Of a DNA stretch of 5,581 nt, positions 1 through 5,265 are shown piece after piece. Positions within the stretch are counted from its first letter, which is position 1. Every line of letters begins with the position of its first letter. This stretch comes from CAWUJK01 sp964586815 (GTDB taxonomy: Bacteria; Patescibacteriota; Gracilibacteria; BD1-5; UBA6164). The DNA lies in the NCBI GenBank assembly GCA_964586815.1, contig CAZPIB010000053.1, forward strand, positions 1-5,581. The letters are read 5' to 3'. The notes below the pieces were generated by a model. It saw only the letters and a program-made list of their open reading frames with translations, had not been told where the DNA came from and made no database searches. The position numbers and the translations under genes are program-made.

Positions 1-1
1 A

Positions 2-154
2 TTTCAATTAGTTTTTATCAAAACTTTTATTTTAGCTTACCCAGAAGTAATTTTATTACTTATTCCTTTAATATTTATAATTTGAAGATTTACCTGATTA
101 AGAATTACTGAATATTTCAGATTTAAAGAAGTAATTAAATCTATTGAAGAATAA
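2..154 (+). CDS. C-terminal fragment of a membrane protein, possibly the 7TM/inactive-transglutaminase family
   Basis: Only the last 50 residues are in the window; the start lies to the left. With UGA = Gly the frame is open from base 2 to TAA at 152-154. It encodes a strongly hydrophobic helix (AYPEVILLLIPLIFII), then the charged tail GRFTGLRITEYFRFKEVIK. Two of its glycines are TGA codons. The ending, a last helix followed by GR.TGLR.TE..RF, resembles from memory the C-terminus of bacterial membrane proteins in which an inactive transglutaminase domain is fused to seven helices (UUP1/7TM_transglut). That family assignment is a recollection and not proven; the membrane-protein call is firmer. 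The gene converges with tsaE only 3 bp away, with no hairpin terminator between them. Confidence 0.5.
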
Positions 155-157
155 TTT

Positions 158-574
158 TTATCTTTTTATTTCTATTTCTCTCATCTGTTCATTTTCAGTT
201 TTATATAATTTAATTTCTAAGTCTGGCTTATAGTAATTTTCTATAATCTCAGGCCATTCTATTAAAATAATACCATTATTATTATCTAAAATTTCTTCAG
301 CTCAAATATTAAAAAACTCTAAATAATTTGAAAGTCTATATAAATCAAAATGATAAATATCTATATTTTTTCAATTTAAAGTTCACTTATACTTATTGTA
401 ATAAGTATAAGTTGGTGAAGTTACCCTATCCTTTACTCATAATAATATATTTATTATAAATTTTGAAATAGTAGTTTTTCAAGCTCATAAATCTCATTTT
501 AAAAAAATTATATCTTCTTTATTTAAAGAAATCTTTATTTTATTTATTTCGGGTAGTATGTATTTTTGTTTCAT
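158..574 (-). CDS. tsaE: tRNA threonylcarbamoyladenosine biosynthesis ATPase TsaE
   Basis: 138 residues, a usual size for TsaE (YjeE). TsaE is the cytoplasmic ATPase that works with TsaB and TsaD to place t6A on A37 of ANN-decoding tRNAs. Seen in the sequence: Walker A GDLGAGKTT at residues 27-35, with all three glycines (27, 30, 32) written as TGA; the family motif VTSPTYTYYNKY at 51-62; IYHFDLYRL at 73-81; and ILIEWPE at about 103-109, whose Trp is a normal TGG. Seven of eight glycines are TGA. The ATG at 574 is chosen because a good promoter (TTGCAA, 17 bp, TATAAT) ends only 11 bp upstream. This leaves almost no leader, and no Shine-Dalgarno is visible. It diverges from the STAS gene and converges with the membrane-protein fragment. 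The TsaB and TsaD partners are not in this window. Confidence 0.95.
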
Positions 575-585
575 TTTTAAGTATT

Positions 586-614
586 ATTATAAAAAGTTGT
601 AATTTATTTTGCAA
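586..614 (-). promoter_or_regulatory. tsaE promoter, near-leaderless
   Basis: On the minus strand TTGCAA (609-614) is followed after 17 bp by a perfect TATAAT (586-591). The predicted start of transcription is near 579, about 5 nt before the tsaE ATG. The TTGCAA box is its own reverse complement and is also the -35 of the opposite promoter. Confidence 0.65.
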
Positions 615-637
615 AAAATATAAAAATATTATATAAT
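609..637 (+). promoter_or_regulatory. Promoter of the STAS gene
   Basis: The same palindromic TTGCAA (609-614) is followed on the plus strand after exactly 17 bp by a perfect TATAAT (632-637). The predicted start is near 644, giving a leader of about 40 nt before the ATG at 685. The leader contains no recognisable Shine-Dalgarno sequence. Confidence 0.6.
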
Positions 638-684
638 AATATTAAGTTAATTAAAAAACTGTTTATTATTAATAAAATTATTTT

Positions 685-1035
685 ATGGAAACTTTAGTAG
701 AAGTAAATAAAAAAGAAGAAAATTGAGTTATAATTTTTAATATTTCTGGTGAATTAGATGAAACTAATGCAGATACAACATTTACATCAATTTATAAAGA
801 AATTGGTGATTTTACTTGAAAAAATATTATCCTAAATCTTTCTGGTTTAAAGTACCTTAATTCAAAATCAATTTGATATATTGCTGATATTTTTTCAAAT
901 ATAGAAGAAGTTGATTCCAAAATGTATATTTCAAATTGTAATGAAGGAGTAAAAGATGTTTTAGAATTAGTTGGTATTACAACAATTATTCCAACAGTAG
1001 ACACTGAAGAAGAAGCTATAAAAGCAATGGGTTAA
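685..1035 (+). CDS. Small stand-alone STAS-domain protein (anti-sigma factor antagonist type)
   Basis: 116 residues that are essentially one STAS domain. Seen: the first strands with NISGELDETNAD at 19-30 (the family I.G.lD...a signature), the central strand NIILNLSGLKYLNS at 47-60, then KSIGYIADIF, and a C-terminal helix region with DVLELVGITTIIP. Aligned by eye to SpoIIAA (FMDSSGLG), the phosphorylated serine corresponds to S60 and the preceding Asp is Asn59. In known systems such proteins bind an anti-sigma kinase, or act as scaffolds in stress or polarity signalling. No kinase, phosphatase or sigma factor lies next to it here, so its partner is unknown. Three of nine glycines are TGA, a lower share than in its neighbours. 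It has its own promoter and is followed by a strong hairpin, so it is probably monocistronic. Confidence 0.88.
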
Positions 1036-1053
1036 TTTTAAGCCTTAATCCTC

Positions 1054-1096
1054 TATATAAAAAAACATTATTTTAATAATAATGTTTTTTTATATA
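1054..1096 (+). terminator. Strong hairpin terminator after the STAS gene
   Basis: A perfect 19-bp stem (1054-1072 paired with 1078-1096) with the 5-nt loop TTAAT. Seven A on the left arm pair with seven T on the right, so the U tract is part of the stem and the structure can work in both directions. It starts 18 bp after the STAS stop codon. Confidence 0.75.
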
Positions 1097-1119
1097 CACT
1101 ATATATTTATATAGTGTAT
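1094..1119. repeat. Second inverted repeat abutting the terminator
   Basis: ATACACTATATA (1094-1105) is the exact reverse complement of 1108-1119, with only TT between. It shares three bases with the right arm of the preceding hairpin, so as RNA the two full-length stems compete at their junction. There is no T tract after it. It may be a protein-binding palindrome or a supplementary terminator. Confidence 0.45.
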
Positions 1120-1145
1120 CTTATAATATACTTTTTATACTTTTT

Positions 1146-1155
1146 TGCTATAAAT
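1146..1155 (+). promoter_or_regulatory. Possible extended -10 element for the rsmH-ftsL transcript
   Basis: TGCTATAAAT fits the extended -10 pattern TGnTATAAT with one mismatch. No -35 lies at the usual distance. If it is used, transcription would begin near 1161 and give a leader of about 190 nt. In DNA this AT-rich, chance matches are common. Confidence 0.25.
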
Positions 1156-1330
1156 ATGTACCTGTTAAGAAAATGTTAAAAAGTCTTTTTTTTTAGCATT
1201 ATATAGAGAAACTTATTTTTAAGATTTTGTCCAGTTGTTTTTATAAATAACTTTTGACTTAATTTTAAAAATCCTTAAATATATATAGGTAAATTGCTAT
1301 TTTTAAAGAATTCTTTTTAGTAATTAACAT

Positions 1331-1342
1331 TTTGTTAACAAA
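1331..1342. promoter_or_regulatory. Palindrome just before the rsmH start
   Basis: TTTGTTAACAAA is a perfect 12-bp palindrome ending 10 bp before the rsmH ATG. TTAACA occurs at 1324-1329 and again at 1335-1340 as a direct repeat of 11-bp period; the first copy also fits a -35 box in five of six positions. This suits an operator, but no regulator can be named. Confidence 0.3.
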
Positions 1343-1352
1343 TTAATAATAA

Positions 1353-2315
1353 ATGAGTAATATTTGAGAAAAACATACTTCTGTATTATTAAATGAATTA
1401 GTAGACTCTATTAATATTTTTAAAAATGAAAATATTATTGTTGATTGTACAATTTGAATAGCTGGTCATTTTATAGAAGTAGCAAAAAAAATAAATCTCT
1501 GAGATATTATGATTTGATTTGATGCTGATTATAAAAATTTAGAATTAGCAAAAAAAAGAATAGAGCTAGAATTACAAAATATTAATTTTATAGAAAATAA
1601 AAAAGATAAGAAAAAAGATAAATTAAATTTTATTTTAATAAATTCTAATTTTTGAAATTTAAAAAAGCAATTAGAAAATATTTGAATTACTGAAATTACT
1701 TGAATTTATTATGATTTAGGGCTTTCTAGTTTACATCTTGATGAAGCTGAAAGATGATTTAGTTTTATGAAAAACTGACCTCTTGATATGAGACTTGATA
1801 AAACATCAGGGGAAACTGCCTCTCAAATAGTAAATTCATATTTAGCTTCTGAATTAAGAGAAATATTTTTAAAATATTGAGAAAGTTTTCAAGCAAATAA
1901 ACTATCTCATAAAATAGTAGATTTAAGAAAACAAAAAAAATTTGAAACTACAAAAGATTTAGCTGATATAATTCCTGGTCCACCAAAAGAAAAAGCAAAA
2001 ATTTTCCAAGCTTTAAGAATTGAGGTAAATAAAGAATTAGAAGTTTTAGAAAAATCACTAAAACAAGCAATTACACTAATAAAAAAAGATTGAATAATAT
2101 TTGTTATAAGTTTTCATTCATTAGAAGATAGGATAACAAAACAAATATTTAAAAAAGAGACAAGAGATTGTATTTGTTTTGATTTAATATGTTCTTGTAA
2201 TCATAAAAAAAGTTTAAAACTTTTAAATAAAAAACCTATCCTTCCTTCTCATAAAGAAATATCACACAATTCAAGATCTAGAAGTGCAAAAGCAAGAATT
2301 GCTAAAAAAATTTAG
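1353..2315 (+). CDS. rsmH: 16S rRNA (cytosine-1402-N4)-methyltransferase RsmH
   Basis: 320 residues, normal for RsmH (MraW), which uses S-adenosylmethionine to methylate N4 of C1402 in the 16S rRNA decoding centre. Seen: N-terminal KHTSVLLNELVDSI (8-20); the SAM site DCTIGIAGHF (31-40) and IGFDADY (54-60); the signature DLGLSSLHLDEAERGFSF (121-138) followed by NGPLDMRLD (141-149); IFQALRIEVNKEL (217-229); ISFHSLEDR (252-260); paired cysteines CIC/CSC at 273-282; and the basic C-terminus NSRSRSAKARIAKK. Eleven of 15 glycines are TGA, including the invariant ones of RGFSF and NGPLDMR. In the SAM loop the usual GGGG is GIAG. There is no Shine-Dalgarno before the ATG. It is followed 19 bp later by the FtsL-like gene, the normal dcw order, so the two are probably one operon. 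Confidence 0.97.
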
Positions 2316-2334
2316 ATAAAATTAACTATAAAAT

Positions 2335-2703
2335 ATGAATAAAAATATACTATTAAAAGATTATGAGACAAAATTTTCATCAAATAGAAAAAAGAAAAAA
2401 GATGAAATATATTTTTGAGTCAATTCAACATATAGCTTTCTTTTAGTTTTTATTATTAGTCTATTTATATATTATATTTGGATTTTAAATATAAATGCAA
2501 CTCAATGATATAATATTAGAACTCTTGAAATGGAAAGGCAAAATCTATTATTGCAAAAGGAATTACTTGATGTTAAAATATCAAATCTTGAGAGTCTTAA
2601 AAATATTAAAGGCTCAAATGAATTAGACTCAATTATAGAAAAAGTTGAAGATCCTGATTTTGTTGTCATTAGAAATTGAGTAATTTATGCTTATAAGAAT
2701 TAA
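2335..2703 (+). CDS. FtsL-like cell-division protein (single-pass, coiled coil)
   Basis: 122 residues with FtsL/DivIC topology. A basic cytoplasmic N-terminus (with KKKK near 19-22) is followed by one membrane helix at about 34-52 (SFLLVFIISLFIYYIWIL), then a probable coiled coil at about 62-90 (LEMERQNLLLQKELLD and on). A short tail, EDPDFVVIRNGVIYAY, completes it. FtsL joins FtsB and FtsQ at the septum and activates FtsW/FtsI. The sequence itself is poorly conserved. The call rests on topology, size and position directly after rsmH, where ftsL stands in most bacteria. W49 is TGG; three of four glycines are TGA. The expected next gene, ftsI, is missing: the operon ends at a hairpin that begins at this gene's stop codon. 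FtsB/DivIC is the alternative. Confidence 0.68.
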
Positions 2704-2737
2704 AAAAATACTAATTTAAAAAATTAGTATTTTTTTA
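2701..2737 (+). terminator. Hairpin terminator between ftsL-like and gdh, with an extra right-arm copy
   Basis: A 17-bp stem (2701-2717 with 2721-2737, loop AAA) includes the FtsL-like stop codon and ends in seven T. A second copy of the right arm, AATTAGTATTTTTA, follows at 2737-2750. The two convergent genes end on either side of it, so it can stop transcription from both directions. Confidence 0.75.
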
Positions 2738-2758
2738 ATTAGTATTTTTATAACAACT

Positions 2759-4048
2759 CTATATATCAGATCTTATTTCCATAGCATCTATAACTCTTCT
2801 TATAGAAATAATATAAGATGCAGTTCTAAGGCTTGTTTTAAATTCTTTTGAAGTTTCATAAACATCTAATGTTGCTTTTGTTATTTTTTTATATAATCTT
2901 GAATCTATTTCATCTTCATCCCAATAAAAATTCATATTATTTTGAACTTGTTCAAAGTATGAAACTATAACTCATCATGAATTAGCTAAAATATCTGGAA
3001 TAACTTTTATGTTATTTTCTTCCAAAATAGAATCAGCTTCTGGTGTTATAGGTCAATTTGCTAATTCCAAAATAATTTTGGCTTTTATTTTAGATGCATT
3101 TTCTTTTGTAATTTGATTTTCAAGTGCAGCTGGTATTAGTATATCAACTCACAATTCTAAAATATCTTTTTCTCGCAGTATTTTAACATCTTTATATTCA
3201 ATTACTGATTTTCTAAGAGATTTTAATCTTGAAACTTCTCAAGTAATTAATCATTTTTCATTATAAATTCATCCTTTACTATCTGAAATTGCAACTATTT
3301 TTGCTCATAGATCTGCTAAAAGTTCAAGAACTGTAAGTCCTGCATTTCAAGCTCACTGAATAGCTACAGTTTTTCATTTAATGCTTTCTCAGAATTCTTT
3401 TAGAATTGTTTGCAAGACATAAATTCAACCTTGAGCAGTAGCTGAAGCTCTACCCTTAGATCATCAAATTTCAAGTGGTTTTCATGTAAAACTTCCTGGT
3501 GAGTATTTTCAGACTAATGTTGAATATTCATCCATCATCCAAGCCATTATCTGAGAATTAGTATTAACATCAGGAGCTGGAATATCAGTTTCTGGTCAAA
3601 TATATTTATATAAAGCTTTTACATATCATCTTGATAAAGATTCTAATTCTTTTTTACTTAATTCCTTTGGATTAACAATAATACCTCATTTTCCTCAACC
3701 AAGTGGAATATCAATAACTCCACATTTAAAAGTCATCCACATGGAAAGTGCTTTTACTTCAGATTTATTAACATCAGGATGAAATCTTATTCAACCTTTA
3801 AATGGTCATCTAGAATCATTATGTTGAGACCTATAACCTTTAAAAATTCTTACATTTCCATCATCCATTTTTACAGGAATAGAAAATTCCAAAACTCTTT
3901 TTGGTTCTTTAATTATTGTAAATTTATTATTATTTTTTTCATAATCTTTAAATAAACTATATGCTTTTTCTAATTGTTTTTGTGCATTAATAAATGGATC
4001 TAATCAATTATTATTTTTTACCCCAAGGGCACCTATTTTATTGTGCAT
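2759..4048 (-). CDS. gdhA: Glutamate dehydrogenase (Glu/Leu/Phe/Val dehydrogenase family)
   Basis: 429 residues, the usual size for the hexameric enzyme that interconverts glutamate with 2-oxoglutarate and ammonia using NAD(P). Seen: SRGPFKGGIRFHPDV (79-93); TFKC (106-109); DIPLGGGKGGI (113-123); PAPDVNT (157-163); the dinucleotide loop QGAGNAG (231-237); ISDSKGGIYNEKGL (254-267); DILIPAALENQIT (302-314); ANGPITPEAD (330-339); and NSGGVIVSYFE (356-366). Lys84, Lys108, Lys120 and Asp160 match Clostridium symbiosum Lys89, Lys113, Lys125 (catalytic) and Asp165 with a constant offset of five. 24 of 38 glycines are TGA, while W104, W170 and W376 are TGG. The ATG at 4048 is the only ATG before the conserved start (LDPFINAQKQLEKA, from residue 16). 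The first ten residues, MHNKIGALGV, look extra to the family and nearly match those of mltG. Coenzyme preference cannot be read safely. Residue 292 is the window's only CGN codon (CGA). Confidence 0.96.
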
Positions 4049-4050
4049 TT
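4014..4050 (-). repeat. Left arm of the gdh/mltG inverted repeat
   Basis: These 37 bp cover the first 11 codons of gdh. They are the reverse complement of 4222-4258 with two mismatches (4033/4239 and 4019/4253). The core contains GTGCCCTTGGGG, unusually GC-rich for this DNA. Read as RNA, GCAC and GTGC inside it can form a 4-bp stem around a 10-nt loop, and one of the two differences falls in that loop. Confidence 0.9.
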
Positions 4051-4053
4051 TTT

Positions 4054-4059
4054 ATTATA
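4054..4059 (-). promoter_or_regulatory. gdh -10 element, predicted leaderless
   Basis: A perfect TATAAT on the minus strand ends 5 bp before the gdh ATG, so the predicted start of transcription falls on or next to the A of the ATG. No good -35 is visible 16-18 bp upstream. There is no Shine-Dalgarno. Confidence 0.5.
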
Positions 4060-4190
4060 TTAAAATAATTAAAAATAAAGTATATATAAAAATATAAAAA
4101 TTCAAAATAAAATATACAATACTTCAAGTAAAGTAGCTTACATGTAACTTTAAAATTAAAAAAAAATAGATTTTATATTTTTTTTATATA

Positions 4191-4216
4191 TAATAAAAAA
4201 TAATAATTTTTTATTA
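4191..4216 (+). repeat. AT hairpin just upstream of mltG
   Basis: TAATAAAAAAT (4191-4201) pairs perfectly over 11 bp with 4206-4216 around the loop AATA, ending 7 bp before the mltG ATG. It overlaps the proposed mltG -10. It could be an upstream terminator or a DNA-level feature, though such stems arise easily in AT-rich DNA. Confidence 0.35.
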
Positions 4217-4217
4217 T
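4212..4217 (+). promoter_or_regulatory. Possible mltG -10 element
   Basis: TATTAT (5/6 to consensus) ends 6 bp before the ATG at 4224, mirroring the gdh arrangement and again predicting a leaderless mRNA. A perfect TATAAT at 4189-4194 is an alternative that would give a leader of about 23 nt. No convincing -35 was found for either. Confidence 0.35.
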
Positions 4218-4221
4218 ATAT

Positions 4222-4258
4222 AAATGCACAATAAAATAAGTGCCCTTGGGGTGAAAAA
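4222..4258 (+). repeat. Right arm of the gdh/mltG inverted repeat
   Basis: Reverse complement of 4014-4050 at 35 of 37 positions. It covers the first 11 codons of mltG in the same frame as in gdh, so both proteins begin MHNKI(G/S)ALGVK. The arms are separated by 171 bp. Confidence 0.9.
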
Positions 4259-5246
4259 AATACTATTAATAATAGTTGTATTTATACTATTATTCATATC
4301 TTATAAGATTATATCTTACTGAAACTTTAAAACTGATATTTTAATAACTGAAAATAAAGTTATCCAAATAAATCCAGGTTATACACATAAAGATTTAGCT
4401 AAAACACTAGATATAAACTATTATTTTTTAAAAAAATATTTAAAAAATAAAGATTTTAAATTACTAGTTTGAAGATTTGAAATTAAAGAAAATTCAACAA
4501 TAGAAGATATTTTATATATAATGAAAACCCCTATTGCTTATAAAGAAATTAGTATAACTATTCTTGAATGATGGAATATTTTTGATATAGATTATCATCT
4601 AACTAAAAAATGATATATTTCAAAATGAGAATATATTTATTATGTAGAAAATATAAAAAGAATAAAAGAATTATCAGAGTTTTACAAATTTTTGGATCCT
4701 AATCTTATTAGTTTAGAGTGATTTTTATTCCCAGATACTTATAGATTAAACTATCCTGTTAAAATAAATGAACTTATAATAAGGCAGCTTAATGCTTTTT
4801 ATAAAAAAGTATTCAGAACTATATTAAAAGAAGAAAATTTAACAAATAGTGAAATTTATGACTTAATTAACTTAGCCTCAATAGTTGAAAAAGAAGAAAA
4901 AAATATCTTAGAAAAACCTACAGTTGCTTGAATTTTAAAAAAAAGATTAGATAATAATTGGAAAATTTGAGCTGATATAACTCTTTGTTATGCTCACAGA
5001 TTAACTTCAGAAGAATGTAAAATGGTAATTACAAAATATATTAGAGAAAAATCTGAATATAATACAAGAACAATGGTTTGATTACCAAAAACCCCAATTT
5101 GAAACCCAAGCTTTGAGACTATAAATGCAACTTTAAATTATAAAACAACTCCATATTGGTTTTATCTTCATAATATAAAAACTTGAAAAATATACTATTG
5201 AAAAACAAATGCACAACATGAATATAATAAAAAATTTTTATACTAA
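4224..5246 (+). CDS. mltG: Endolytic murein transglycosylase MltG (YceG family)
   Basis: 340 residues. MltG is an inner-membrane lytic transglycosylase that cuts nascent glycan strands and is thought to end peptidoglycan polymerisation. Seen: a membrane anchor at about 13-30 (ILLIIVVFILLFISY); a LysM-like region at about 44-100; ILEGWNIFDID (113-123), where Gly is TGA and the next Trp is TGG; LEGFLFPDTYRL (164-175); the catalytic stretch LASIVEKEE (217-225), with the active-site Glu being E222 or E224; VAGILKKRL (234-242); ADITLCYA; YNTRTMVGLPKTPIGNPS (279-296); and YWFYLH (311-316). Twelve of 14 glycines are TGA. The ATG at 4224 is preferred because its first ten codons match those of gdh in frame. 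A GTG at 4251 would give a start VKKILL that is more typical of the family and cannot be excluded. It diverges from gdh, and no partner gene follows it. Confidence 0.95.
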
Positions 5247-5265
5247 AGTATAAAAATTTTTTATT
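5226..5265 (+). terminator. Bidirectional hairpin terminator with the mltG stop in its loop
   Basis: A perfect 18-bp stem (5226-5243 with 5248-5265) around the 4-nt loop TAAA, whose TAA is the mltG stop codon. A and T tracts on both arms allow use from either direction. The convergent minus-strand gene ends inside the right arm (stop at 5261-5263). Confidence 0.75.

Larger units (their letters stand above)
1120..1352. other. Gene-free, very AT-rich region upstream of rsmH
   Basis: No frame on either strand is open for a meaningful length, even with TGA as sense. It contains an extended -10-like TGCTATAAAT near 1146 and a weak TTGACT at 1254-1259 with only poor -10 candidates. There is also a 9-bp AT stem (1264-1272 with 1299-1307) and a 12-bp palindrome just before rsmH. 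No tRNA, riboswitch or known RNA motif was recognised. There is no mraZ gene or MraZ-box-like GTGGG repeat, although mraZ often precedes rsmH. Confidence 0.5.
4051..4221. other. Shared divergent promoter region between the inverted-repeat arms
   Basis: 171 bp without a gene, almost all A and T except for a short mixed patch at about 4117-4150. The patch holds ACTTCAAGT (4121-4129), TAAAGT/ACTTTA arms (4129-4134 and 4147-4152) and the palindrome TTACATGTAA (4138-4147). It lies near the geometric centre of the inverted repeat (4136) and is a plausible operator site for both genes. A 14-bp direct repeat, ATTTTTTATTATAT, occurs at 4047-4060 and 4206-4219, overlapping the proposed -10 elements of both genes. 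Confidence 0.5.

Noticed and set aside
792..1004. A 70-codon ORF on the minus strand
   Set aside because: It is antisense to the STAS gene, resembles no family known to me, and is open only because the standard code hides the true frame.
1254..1282. TTGACT at 1254 as the -35 of an rsmH promoter
   Set aside because: The hexamers 16-18 bp downstream (TAAATA, AAATAT, AATATA) match the -10 consensus poorly.
1120..1352. tRNA gene, tmRNA or riboswitch in the gap before rsmH
   Set aside because: No cloverleaf, CCA end, TTCGA-like T loop or GC-bearing paired helices could be found.
4251..4253. GTG as the mltG start
   Set aside because: It gives a family-like N-terminus, but the ATG at 4224 is preceded by a -10-like box and its first codons match the gdh start in frame. 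Kept only as an alternative.
5209..5216. ATGCACAA, another copy of the start of the inverted-repeat sequence
   Set aside because: Only eight bases match, inside the mltG coding sequence (NAQ); expected by chance.
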